35,340 bases of DNA, taken from assembly GCF_021287135.1 (NCBI RefSeq), contig NZ_JAJTBB010000030.1, forward strand, positions 1-35,340, in the 5' to 3' direction. Below are positions 10,392 to 18,358 of the stretch, in pieces. The translations under genes and the position numbers were made by a program. How positions within the stretch are numbered: the stretch's first letter is position 1; every line of letters begins with the position of its first letter. Under the pieces are notes generated by a model. The model saw nothing but the letters and a program-made list of their open reading frames with translations, made no database searches and was not told the DNA's origin. Source of the stretch: Acidovorax sp. (GTDB lineage: Bacteria; Pseudomonadota; Gammaproteobacteria; Burkholderiales; Burkholderiaceae_C).

Positions 10392-10766
10392 ATGCGAACC
10401 CGTTGGCAAGCCCCGAAGAACCTGCGCCTGTGGATGCTGGCGTGGTTGCTGGCGGCCACCTGTGCAGCGGTCGCATCGCCCTTGTTGAAGCATCGGCCGA
10501 TGCAACTGGCGTGCTCGGGATCGGGCCACGCCGTGCTGCTGGTGCATACCGCGGAGGGCCTGCGCGCCGCCGACACGCCGGGCATGGACTGCCCTTTGTG
10601 CCTGCCGGCCGACATGCCGCCGCCCTGCGGCGCGCCCGGCGCTGCGGCGCCACCGACCGCCCCGCCGGCGCTTGTCTCCGGCCCCGCGCAATGCGCGCTC
10701 TCCTGTATGCGGCACCGCCCACCGGCGCGTGCACCGCCCCCTGTTTTTTTCACTGAGCCAACCTAA
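10392..10766 (+). CDS. DUF2946-like Cys-rich exported protein, first gene of the nos operon
   Basis: 124 residues from the ATG at 10392. A signal peptide or anchor is clear (LWMLAWLLAATCAAVA), followed by LACSGSGHAVLLV, then MDCPLCLPADMPPPCG and a tail with CALSCMRH. A single Cys, a Cys-Pro-x-Cys pair with nearby His/Met and a short length fit the DUF2946 family, which has no established biochemical role. Because the predicted transcript begins near 10391, translation from 10392 would be leaderless; the ATG at 10434, at the start of the hydrophobic stretch, is an alternative with a 42-base leader. It ends 11 bases before nosZ and should be co-transcribed with it. Cys/Met spacing and context suggest copper handling or a regulatory leader role, both unproven. 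Confidence 0.7.
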   Translation: MRTRWQAPKNLRLWMLAWLLAATCAAVASPLLKHRPMQLACSGSGHAVLLVHTAEGLRAADTPGMDCPLCLPADMPPPCGAPGAAAPPTAPPALVSGPAQCALSCMRHRPPARAPPPVFFTEPT

Positions 10767-10777
10767 AGAGGTACACC

Positions 10778-12706
10778 ATGAGCGACAAGAGAGACCCACA
10801 ACTTGCCCCCACCGGACTGGGCCGGCGCAGCTTCATCAACACAGCTGCCCTGGTGGGTCTGACCGCAGGCGTTGCGGCCTGCACGGAAAAGACCGCCCCC
10901 GCTGCGGCCCCGGCAGCCCCTGCACCGGCAGCCCCCGCGTCCGCACACGCTGCTGGCGGCGTCAACCCGCACCTCAAGCCCGGCGAGCTGGACACGTACT
11001 ACGGCCTCTGGAGCGGCGGCCACACGGGCGACATGCGCGTGCTGGGCCTGCCTTCGGGCCGCGAGATCACGCGCATCCCCTGCTTCGTGCCCGACGCGCT
11101 GGTGGGCTGGGGCATCACCAACGAATCCAAGGCCGTGATGGGCACCAAGCCCGACGGTCACCTCGAATACACGGTGGCCGACACCCACCACACGCACGCC
11201 TCGTACAAGGACGGCAACTACGACGGCCGCTACGCCTGGATCAACGACAAGATCAACAGCCGCGTGGCCCGCATCCGCCTCGACTACTTCGTGTGCGACA
11301 AGATCACCAAGCTGCCCAACGTGCAGGGCTTCCACGGCATCTTCCCCGACAAGGCCGACCCGGTGGACCCGGCCATCAACTACACCACGCGCGTGTTCTG
11401 CGGCGGTGAGTTCGCCATTCCCCTGCCCAACACTGGCACGGAAGACTTCACCAAGTACCGCTCGATGTTCAGCTGCGTGGACGCGGAGACGATGGAAGTG
11501 CGCTGGCAGGTGCTGATCGACGGCAACTGCGACCTGGTCGCCACGTCGTACGACGGCAAGCTGGCCGCCACCAACCAGTACAACACCGAGATGGGCGCGA
11601 AGTACGAGGACATGATGTCCGCCGAGCGCGACGCCTGCCTGTTCTTCAACGTGGCCCGCATCGAAGCTGCGGTGAAGGCCGGCAAGTTCAAGACCATCGG
11701 CAGCAGCAAGGTGCCCGTGGTGGACGGCACGCACGAAGCCAACAAGGACCCCAAGACCGCCCTCACCGCCTACGTGAGCGTGCCCAAGAACCCGCACGGC
11801 GTGAACGCGAGCCCCGACGGCAAGTACTTCATCTGCGCCGGCAAGCTCTCGCCCACCGGCACGGTGATCGAACTGGCCAAGGTGCTGGACTGGTTTGACG
11901 GCAAGCTGGAGAAGCTGGACGACGCCATCGTGGCCGAGGTGGAACTGGGCCTGGGCCCGCTGCACACCGCGTTTGACGGCCGCGGCAATGCGTACACCAC
12001 CCTCTTCCTGGACAGCCAGGTGGTGAAGTGGAACGTGGAGGCCGCCATCAAGTTCCACGCCGGCGACAAGACCGCCAAGTACGTGGTGGACCGCCTGGAC
12101 GTGCAGTACCAGCCGGGCCACTTGAACGCATCGCAATCGGAGACCAAGGCGGCGGACGGCAAGATTCTGGCGGTGGGCTGCAAATTCTCCAAGGACCGCT
12201 TCCTGCCCGCCGGCCCGCTGCACCCCGAGAACGAACAGCTCATCGACATCTCGGGCGAGAAGATGGTGCTGCTGGCCGACCACCCGGTGCGCGGCGAGCC
12301 GCACGACTTCATCATCTTCAAGCGCGACCTGGTGCGCCCCAAGCAGGTGTACACGCTGGACGAGTTCCCGCTGGCCGTCAAGGACCCCAAGGAGTCCGGC
12401 GTGTTCCGCAATGGCAAGAAGGTGACGGTAAAGCTGACCTCGCAAGCCCCCGCCTTCAGCCTGCGCGAGTTCAAGCTCAAGAAGGGCGACGAGGTGACGC
12501 TGATCCTGACCAACCTGGACAAGGTGGAGGACCTGACGCACGGCTTCGCGATCCCGAACTACAACGTGAACTTCATCGTGAACCCGCTGGAGACCAAGTC
12601 GGTGAGCTTTGTGGCCGACAAGCCCGGCGTGTTCTGGTGCTACTGCACGCACTTCTGCCATGCGCTGCATCTGGAGATGCGCACGCGAATGATTGTGGAG
12701 GGTTGA
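10778..12706 (+). CDS. nosZ: nitrous-oxide reductase (clade I-like, Tat-exported)
   Basis: 642 residues. Reduces N2O to N2 in the periplasm. A Tat signal has Arg16-Arg17 (GLGRRSFINTAALVG). The beta-propeller carries the CuZ motif DTHHTH at 135-140. The C-terminal cupredoxin domain carries the CuA ligands His588 (DLTHGFAI), Cys623, Cys627, His631 and Met634 (CTHFCHALHLEM); the residue between the two Cys is His, where Paracoccus and Pseudomonas have Trp. The signal ends in VAAC (Cys35), a plausible lipobox, followed by an Ala/Pro linker to about residue 60, so a membrane-tethered form is possible. AGAGG lies upstream of the ATG. It precedes nosR here, unlike the nosRZDFYL order of Pseudomonas stutzeri. 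Confidence 0.98.
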   Translation: MSDKRDPQLAPTGLGRRSFINTAALVGLTAGVAACTEKTAPAAAPAAPAPAAPASAHAAGGVNPHLKPGELDTYYGLWSGGHTGDMRVLGLPSGREITRIPCFVPDALVGWGITNESKAVMGTKPDGHLEYTVADTHHTHASYKDGNYDGRYAWINDKINSRVARIRLDYFVCDKITKLPNVQGFHGIFPDKADPVDPAINYTTRVFCGGEFAIPLPNTGTEDFTKYRSMFSCVDAETMEVRWQVLIDGNCDLVATSYDGKLAATNQYNTEMGAKYEDMMSAERDACLFFNVARIEAAVKAGKFKTIGSSKVPVVDGTHEANKDPKTALTAYVSVPKNPHGVNASPDGKYFICAGKLSPTGTVIELAKVLDWFDGKLEKLDDAIVAEVELGLGPLHTAFDGRGNAYTTLFLDSQVVKWNVEAAIKFHAGDKTAKYVVDRLDVQYQPGHLNASQSETKAADGKILAVGCKFSKDRFLPAGPLHPENEQLIDISGEKMVLLADHPVRGEPHDFIIFKRDLVRPKQVYTLDEFPLAVKDPKESGVFRNGKKVTVKLTSQAPAFSLREFKLKKGDEVTLILTNLDKVEDLTHGFAIPNYNVNFIVNPLETKSVSFVADKPGVFWCYCTHFCHALHLEMRTRMIVEG

Positions 12707-13018
12707 TGAGGCGATCCCCCTGAGGCGCTGCCGCGCCTTCCCCCTTCTCTCTGCGCGCTTCGCGCTCCGGGAAGGGGGACGCAGCCCTCGCTGCGGGGCG
12801 GCCCTTGCTCGGCTGCCCTCGCTGGGGCCGCGCCAGTTGCGCAGGCCGCGCTCCTTGTGGCGGTGGAGTTTTTTCCCTCCCGTTCAGGCTAAGCCTGTCG
12901 AAGCCCTGCACAACGCTCAGTGACGCCCCTTCGCAAAGCCGAGCAGATTGATATTTGAATGAAATTGGCAGCTAGCGCTTGATGAACAAGCGCAAGCAGC
13001 TATCAAAAAGATAGTCCC
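12707..13018. repeat. composite repeat-filled gap between nosZ and nosR
   Basis: No gene is seen. The stretch is a mosaic. A GC-rich element (about 12716-12850) starts CCCCCTGAGGCGCTGCCGCG and includes a CCCCCTT/AAGGGGG hairpin and GCAGC-rich palindromes. A second piece (about 12872-12897) reads CGTTCAGGCTAAGCCTG then TCGAAGCCC, a motif known to recur widely in Proteobacteria. The third is a copy of the AGCGCTT dispersed repeat, just before nosR. Strong hairpins may attenuate read-through or stabilise the nosZ mRNA 3' end. Confidence 0.65.
12973..13014 (+). repeat. dispersed short repeat forming the nosR leader
   Basis: GCGCTTG (12975-12981) pairs with CAAGCGC (12987-12993), and CTAT (13000-13003) pairs with ATAG (13011-13014). 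The copy ends four bases before the nosR ATG and occupies the ribosome-binding-site position; no clear Shine-Dalgarno remains, only an A/G-rich AAAAAGATAG. Confidence 0.75.
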
Positions 13019-15640
13019 ATGACATCCCTTCGTCGGCAGTTCGCCACGCTTCTTCTGGTCTTGTTGGCAGCTCTTTGGCTGGCGCCGCGCGCGCATGCTG
13101 CGGCGGGGGCCTACGAGGCGGAGCTGCCTGCCGATCTGGCCACGGCCCGCGACCTGTGCGCGCTGGTGCCCTGCAAGGACGTGTTCCCCGGGGCCACGCA
13201 TTTTTCGGAGCGCAAGGGCCAGCCGCCCTATGTGGAGGCCTACGACAACGACGGCGCCCAGAAGAAGCTGCTGGGCTACGTGATGCTGTCCACCGACATC
13301 ACCGACACGCCCGCCTACTCGGGCAAGCCGGTGGTCACGCTCATCGGCATGGACAAGGAAGGCCGCTTCGTGGGCGTGAAGGTGCTCAAGCACTCCGAGC
13401 CCATCCTGCTGCTGGGCATTCCGGAATCGGCGCTGCTGAAGTTCAACGGCCAGTACCTGGGCAAGTCGGTGGCCGACAAGATCGAGGTCGGCCAGTCGCG
13501 GCCCGACGAGAACGTGATCGGCCTGGATGCCATCTCGGGCGCCACGGTCACCGTCATCGCACAGAACCAGGTCATGATGGCCTCGGGCTCGGCCGTGGCG
13601 CGGCAGGTGGGCATCCTGGCGCCCACGGTGCGCGAGCCCGCCCGCTATGCCGAAACCGGCACGCGCCTCACCTGGGCTCAACTCGTGCAGCAAGGCACTG
13701 TGCAGCGCCTGCGCGTGCAGCCCGAGCAAGTAGGCCTGGACAAGGGCCCTGAGCCCTTCATCGAGTTGTGGTTTGGCGACCTGAACCACCCCGACCTGGG
13801 TCAAAGCGTGCTGGGCGAGAACGGCTGGCACAACCTGCGCCAGCAGCTCAAGGAGGGCGAGCACGCCTTCTTCATCATCCGCACCGGCGGCAAGGAATCG
13901 TTCAAGGGCTCGGGCTTTGTGCGCGGCGGCATCTACGACCGCGTGCAGGTGCACCAGGGCGCCGACGCGTTCACTTTCCGCGACCTGGACGCGCTCAACC
14001 TCTACGGCATCGAAGCCGCGGGCGCGCCCAGCTACAACGAGTCGGTCATCTTCATCATCCGCTCGAGTGCCTTCTCCGCCGCGTATCCGTGGAAGCTGAG
14101 CTTTCTGGGCAACCGCGTGGACCGCGCTACCGGCACGCGCAGCTTCACCAGCTTTGACGCGCCCTACTGGCTGCCCGCGGCTCTGCTGCAAGGCGGGCGC
14201 CCCACCATCGACGAGCCGGACGCACCCTGGGTGCGCGTGTGGAAGACCCGCGCCGTGGAGATTGCACTGTTCGCCGCGCTGCTGGTGGCCGTGACGGTGG
14301 TGTACGCGCTGCGCGAAACGCTCACGCGCCGCTCCACCCACAAGAACAAGTGGCCCGTCAACGCCTTCAAGTACAGCTTCTGGGCGATCAGCATCGGCTG
14401 GATCGGCTTCAGCCAGATGGCGCAGCCCTCCATCACGCAAGTACTCACCTGGTTCCATGCGCTGCTGTTCCAGTGGACCTGGTCGCTGTTCCTGTCCGAC
14501 CCGTTCATCTTCCTGTTCTGGATCTTCATCATCGTCACGGTGTTCCTGTTCGGGCGCGGGCTGTTCTGCGGCTGGATGTGCCCGTTCGGGTCGCTGCAGG
14601 AGGGCATCTACAAGATCGTGCGCGCGGTGGGCCTCCAGCGGTTCCAGACGCAGCTGCCGCCAAAGTGGCACGACCGGCTCAAGTGGGTCAAGTACGGCGT
14701 GTTCTTCGGGCTGCTGGCGGTGTCGATGTTCTCCATGAGCACGGCCGAGAAGCTGGCCGAGGTGGAGCCGTTCAAGACCACCTTCCTGGTGGGCGTGCTG
14801 AACCGGGCCTGGCCCTACGGCCTGTTCGTGGCGGCCATCCTGGGCGTGTCGATCTTCATCGAGCGGCCGTACTGCAAATACATCTGCCCGCTGGGCGCGT
14901 CGCTGGCCATGCCCAGCACGTTCCGCTGGTTTGGCCTGAAGCGCAAGCAGGACTGCAACAGCTGCAAGGCCTGCGCCACTGGATGCGGCGCCCAGGCGAT
15001 TGACGCCGACGGCCGCATCGACCACCGCGAATGCCTGCACTGCCTGGACTGCATGGTGCTCTACACCGACACCAAGGGCTGCCCGCCCCTGGCCAAGGAA
15101 CGCAAGCGCCGCGAAAAGGATGGCCTCGAGATCACGCCCATCGGCAAGAACGGCTACTTCATTCCCATCCACCCGGCCACGGTGCAGGACCAGATTTCGG
15201 CCAAGGCCGCCAAGGGACCCGACCCGCGCTGGCCCACCGCGCCCGTGCTGCCGCAGCACAAGGCCGGTGCGCGCGGCCTGCGCTGGCTTGCACGGGAGTT
15301 GGCGGACCACCTGTGGCCCTGGAGCCGCGAAGGCTGGGCCTCGCGCCGCGGCCTGCAGATCGCGGGCTTCTCGCTGGCCCTCGCGGCCAGCGTGGCCTGG
15401 GTGATGGCGGCGCTGGGCACGCTGTCGTCGGGCGCCATCATCGGCTGGTGGTTTGGCTGGAGCGTGTACGAGGTGCTGATCCGCCTGTCGGGCAAGCGCT
15501 ACGTGAAGGATGGCCCGTGGTGGCAGGGCCAGTACCGCGTGGCCGGCGTGATGGACATGCTGAGCTACGTGGGCTTCAAGAACCTGCTCATCGGCGCGGC
15601 GCTGTTCCTGGCCCTCAAGGCCGTGGCGGGGCTGGCGTGA
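13019..15640 (+). CDS. nosR: NosR, FMN/Fe-S membrane protein for N2O reduction
   Basis: 873 residues. Needed for nos expression and/or NosZ activity; thought to deliver electrons from the quinol side to periplasmic NosZ. A signal peptide (about 1-27) leads to a periplasmic FMN-binding domain with flavinylation motif SGATVT at 173-178, probably Thr178, the expected ApbE target. Five or so membrane helices lie between about 418 and 640, with NosR/NapH-type CxxxCP motifs at Cys517/Cys521 and Cys619/Cys623. Two [4Fe-4S] clusters follow (Cys646/649/652/656 and Cys672/675/678/688). A further C-terminal membrane extension (about 775-873) makes it longer than the roughly 725-residue Pseudomonas form. 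It overlaps nosD by one base (TGATG). Confidence 0.97.
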   Translation: MTSLRRQFATLLLVLLAALWLAPRAHAAAGAYEAELPADLATARDLCALVPCKDVFPGATHFSERKGQPPYVEAYDNDGAQKKLLGYVMLSTDITDTPAYSGKPVVTLIGMDKEGRFVGVKVLKHSEPILLLGIPESALLKFNGQYLGKSVADKIEVGQSRPDENVIGLDAISGATVTVIAQNQVMMASGSAVARQVGILAPTVREPARYAETGTRLTWAQLVQQGTVQRLRVQPEQVGLDKGPEPFIELWFGDLNHPDLGQSVLGENGWHNLRQQLKEGEHAFFIIRTGGKESFKGSGFVRGGIYDRVQVHQGADAFTFRDLDALNLYGIEAAGAPSYNESVIFIIRSSAFSAAYPWKLSFLGNRVDRATGTRSFTSFDAPYWLPAALLQGGRPTIDEPDAPWVRVWKTRAVEIALFAALLVAVTVVYALRETLTRRSTHKNKWPVNAFKYSFWAISIGWIGFSQMAQPSITQVLTWFHALLFQWTWSLFLSDPFIFLFWIFIIVTVFLFGRGLFCGWMCPFGSLQEGIYKIVRAVGLQRFQTQLPPKWHDRLKWVKYGVFFGLLAVSMFSMSTAEKLAEVEPFKTTFLVGVLNRAWPYGLFVAAILGVSIFIERPYCKYICPLGASLAMPSTFRWFGLKRKQDCNSCKACATGCGAQAIDADGRIDHRECLHCLDCMVLYTDTKGCPPLAKERKRREKDGLEITPIGKNGYFIPIHPATVQDQISAKAAKGPDPRWPTAPVLPQHKAGARGLRWLARELADHLWPWSREGWASRRGLQIAGFSLALAASVAWVMAALGTLSSGAIIGWWFGWSVYEVLIRLSGKRYVKDGPWWQGQYRVAGVMDMLSYVGFKNLLIGAALFLALKAVAGLA

Positions 15641-16935
15641 TGAAGCCTCCCCATGCGCTCCTCCACGCAGCTGCCACGGCCCTGGCTGCGGCACTGTCAC
15701 TGTGGGCCGCGCTGCCTGCGGCGGCGGCTACCGTGCAGGTGCGCCCGGGGCAGGGCCTGCAGGCCGCCGTCACCGCCGCCGCGGCCGGCGACACGGTGGA
15801 GGTGCAGCGCGGCTTCTACCGCGTGAACACGCTGCGCATCGACAAGCCGCTCACCCTGCGCGGCGTGGACCGCCCCACCGTGAGCGGCGGGCAGAAGGGC
15901 GACACCATCCGCGTCACCGCGCCCGACGTGGTGATCGAAGGCCTGATCGTGCGCGACTCGGGCACCCGCCTCAAGGACCAGAACGCGGGCATCTATATCC
16001 AGCCCGGCGCCCACCGCGCGGTGGTGCGCTACAACGACCTCACCTACAACCTGTTCGGCCTGTGGATCGAGAAGGCCAACGACGTGCGGGTAGAGCACAA
16101 CACCATCACCGGCCTGCGCGATGTGGGCTCGTCCCAGCGCGGCAACGGCGTGCAGCTGTACAACACCACGGGCGCCCGCATCGAGGGCAACCAGATCAGC
16201 TTCGTGCGCGATGCGCTGTATGTGGACGTGTCGCACCACGCGGTCTTCCGCGGCAACAAGCTGCACCACAGCCGCTACGGCACGCACTACATGAACTCCT
16301 ACTACAACCTGTGGGAGGACAACGACACCTACCTGAACCGCGGCGGCCTGGCCCTGATGGAAGTGCGCGACCAGGTGGTGCGCAACAACCGCGCCTGGGG
16401 CAACGCCGACCACGGCATCATGCTGCGCACGCTGCAGGACTCGGTGGTGGAGAACAACGTGGTGGCCGAGAACCAGCGCGGCTTCTTCATCTACGACGTG
16501 GAATACGCCACGCTGCGCGGCAACCTCGTCACGCGCAACACCGTGGGCGTGCACCTGTCGGCCGGCTCCACCCGCAACGTGGTGGAGGGCAACGACTTCG
16601 TGGGCAACCGCGAGCAGGTGCGCTACGTGGGCGCCCGCGACGAACGCTGGGGCACCCAGGGCGGCAACTACTGGAGCAACTACCTGGGCTGGGACCGCGA
16701 CGGCAACGGCGTGGGCGACGTGCCCTACGAAGCCAACGACATGGTGGACCGCCTAACCTGGCGCCACCCCGCCATCAAGCTGCTGCTGGCCAGCCCCGCC
16801 GTGCAGGCGCTGCGCCTTGTGGGCCAGCAGTTCCCGGTGCTGCGCGTGCCCACCGTGGTGGACCCCAAGCCCCACATGCAACCTTTTCACCCTGAACGGA
16901 GCCATTGGCGTGACCCGCAATCCTCCTCCCATTGA
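15640..16935 (+). CDS. nosD: NosD, periplasmic copper-centre maturation protein
   Basis: 431 residues. A signal peptide covers about 1-31 (ALSLWAALPAAAA). The rest is a right-handed parallel beta-helix of the carbohydrate-binding/NosD type (CASH repeats): repeated short N-V/I-x-N rungs such as RVEHNTITGL, RIEGNQISFV and VVENNVVAENQRG. NosD works with the NosFY ABC transporter to build the sulfide-containing CuZ site of NosZ. The ATG at 15640 shares a base with the nosR stop and directly starts the signal peptide, so the longer upstream frame (overlapping nosR) is not used. A Ca-binding-like DRDGNGVGDVPYE segment lies near residue 350. The gene end overlaps nosF by 26 bases. Confidence 0.96.
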   Translation: MKPPHALLHAAATALAAALSLWAALPAAAATVQVRPGQGLQAAVTAAAAGDTVEVQRGFYRVNTLRIDKPLTLRGVDRPTVSGGQKGDTIRVTAPDVVIEGLIVRDSGTRLKDQNAGIYIQPGAHRAVVRYNDLTYNLFGLWIEKANDVRVEHNTITGLRDVGSSQRGNGVQLYNTTGARIEGNQISFVRDALYVDVSHHAVFRGNKLHHSRYGTHYMNSYYNLWEDNDTYLNRGGLALMEVRDQVVRNNRAWGNADHGIMLRTLQDSVVENNVVAENQRGFFIYDVEYATLRGNLVTRNTVGVHLSAGSTRNVVEGNDFVGNREQVRYVGARDERWGTQGGNYWSNYLGWDRDGNGVGDVPYEANDMVDRLTWRHPAIKLLLASPAVQALRLVGQQFPVLRVPTVVDPKPHMQPFHPERSHWRDPQSSSH

Positions 16936-17854
16936 CCCGCCCGCGCCCGCCGCCATTGAGGTGCGGGGCGTGCACAAGCGCTACGGCGCGCTGCACGCCG
17001 TGGACGGCATCGACCTGCGCATCGAGCGCGGAGAAATCCTCGGCCTCATCGGCCACAACGGCGCGGGCAAGAGCACGTTGTTCAAGATGATCCTGGGCCT
17101 CACGCCCGCCACGGCCGGCGACATCCGCGTGGGGGGCACCCGCGTGCAGGGGCGCGACTTCCGCACCGCACGGCGCCACCTGGGCTACCTGCCCGAGAAC
17201 GTGGTGCTGTACGACAACCTGAACGGCCTGGAGACGCTGCAGTTCTTCGCGCGCCTGAAGGGCGCGCCGCAGGCCCAGTGCGCCGCGCTGCTGGAGCAAG
17301 TGGGCCTGGCCCACGCGGGCCGCCGCGCCGTGCGCGAGTACTCCAAGGGCATGCGCCAGCGCCTGGGCTTTGCGCAGGCGCTGCTGGGAGCCCCGCAGGT
17401 GCTGTTGCTGGACGAGCCCACCAACGGCCTGGACCCGCAGGCCATCCGCGACTTCTACGCCACGCTGCGCGGCTTGCAGTCGCGCGGCGTGACCATCGTC
17501 ATCACCTCGCACATCCTGGCCGAGCTGCAGGAGCGCGTGGACCGCCTGGCCATCCTCGGCGCCGGCAAGCTGCTGGCGCTGGGCAGCGTGCAGGCGCTGC
17601 GCGACCAGGCGCACATGCCGCTGACCATCGACCTCACGCTGGCCGCCGCCGATCAGGCTGCAGGTGCGCTGGCGCTGGCCGGGCTGCCGGAGGTCACGAC
17701 CACCGCGACTCCCGACGGCCTGCATGTGGACTGCGCCCGCAGCGCCAAGATGGCGGTGCTGGGCGCGCTGGCACCGCTGGGCGCGCGGCTGCTGGATGTG
17801 AACATCCACGAGCCCTCGCTGGAAGACGTGTACTTCGGGCTGCGCGAACAATGA
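16910..17854 (+). CDS. nosF: NosF, ABC transporter ATPase subunit
   Basis: 314 residues from a GTG at 16910, preceded by CGGAGCC at suitable spacing. The frame is open further upstream, but that part overlaps nosD more and has no ABC character. Walker A is GHNGAGKST (48-56), the Q/P-loop region is GYLPENVVLYDNL (about 92-104), the signature YSKGMRQRL is at 144-152, and Walker B VLLLDEPTNGLDP runs from 164 to 176. The switch His is in ITSHILAEL. The C-terminal 90 residues are a regulatory extension of the kind seen in export ATPases. It pairs with NosY in the inner membrane and works with NosD; the moved substrate is thought to be a sulfur species for CuZ. The partner gene nosY is unusually 504 bases downstream. 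Confidence 0.96.
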   Translation: MTRNPPPIDPPAPAAIEVRGVHKRYGALHAVDGIDLRIERGEILGLIGHNGAGKSTLFKMILGLTPATAGDIRVGGTRVQGRDFRTARRHLGYLPENVVLYDNLNGLETLQFFARLKGAPQAQCAALLEQVGLAHAGRRAVREYSKGMRQRLGFAQALLGAPQVLLLDEPTNGLDPQAIRDFYATLRGLQSRGVTIVITSHILAELQERVDRLAILGAGKLLALGSVQALRDQAHMPLTIDLTLAAADQAAGALALAGLPEVTTTATPDGLHVDCARSAKMAVLGALAPLGARLLDVNIHEPSLEDVYFGLREQ

Positions 17855-18358
17855 ACACCGCCTCGCATATTCGGCGCTCAAGCCCCTCTCCCCTTGCGGG
17901 AGAGGGGTTGGGGAGAGGGGGCTTGTGCCCACGCTGCGCCCGTTTCACCCCCTCTCCCCGGCCCTCTCCCGCAAGGGGAGAGGGAGGCACCGCCGCGCCA
18001 GGGAAAGAACCCACCCACGCGGCTTCACGTGCAGTGAAGCACGCCCAGCAGCGTGTGCCCACCCAACCGCCGCTGGTCCAGCGCACCAGCCCCTCTCCCC
18101 TTGCGGGAGAGGGGTTGGGGAGAGGGGGCTTGCGCCCACGCTGCGCCCGCTTTACCCCCTCTCCCCGGCCCTCTCCCGCAAGGGGAGAGGGAGGCACAGC
18201 CGCGCCAGGGAAAGAACCTACCCACGCGGCTTCACGTGCAGGGAAGCGCGCCCAGCAGCGTGTGCCCACCCAACCGCCGCTGGTCCAGCACACCAGCCCC
18301 TCTCCCGCAAGGGGAGAGGGAGTGACACCGCCCTCATCCCTCCGCAGGAGCCGCTGAC
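17855..18358. other. gap between nosF and nosY, filled by tandem repeats
   Basis: No gene is supported. Open frames here encode only the low-complexity PSPLAGEGRGEG-type peptide on one strand or its relatives on others, which are translations of the repeat. Apart from the repeats (17881-18322) there are 26 bases after nosF and 36 bases before nosY, the latter with a GGAG ribosome-binding site. Confidence 0.8.
17881..18322. repeat. 207-bp tandem repeat with inverted-repeat arms (two full copies and one deleted copy)
   Basis: Copy one is 17881-18087 and copy two 18088-18294, both exactly 207 bp and differing at few positions. A third at 18295-18322 keeps only the outer ends, as if the middle were lost between its complementary arms. 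Each unit has a left arm with CCCCTCTCCC/GGGAGAGGGG and a right arm with CCCTCTCCC/GGGAGAGGG; the arms are inverted relative to each other over about 38 bases. Between them is a GCTTCAC-N5-GTGAAGC hairpin, perfect in copy one and one mismatch in copy two. The architecture resembles a MITE/REP-type element that was then duplicated in tandem. The period is a multiple of three. Confidence 0.9.

Noticed and set aside
10763-15700. Long minus-strand open frames opposite nosZ and nosR (635 and 927 codons)
   Set aside because: Both are shadows of genes with unmistakable metal and flavin motifs; the translations are Val/His/Gln/Arg-rich low complexity.
17881-18322. Possible CRISPR array in the nosF-nosY gap
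   Set aside because: The unit is 207 bp and repeated whole, including the part that would be spacer, and there are no cas genes. It is a tandem repeat.
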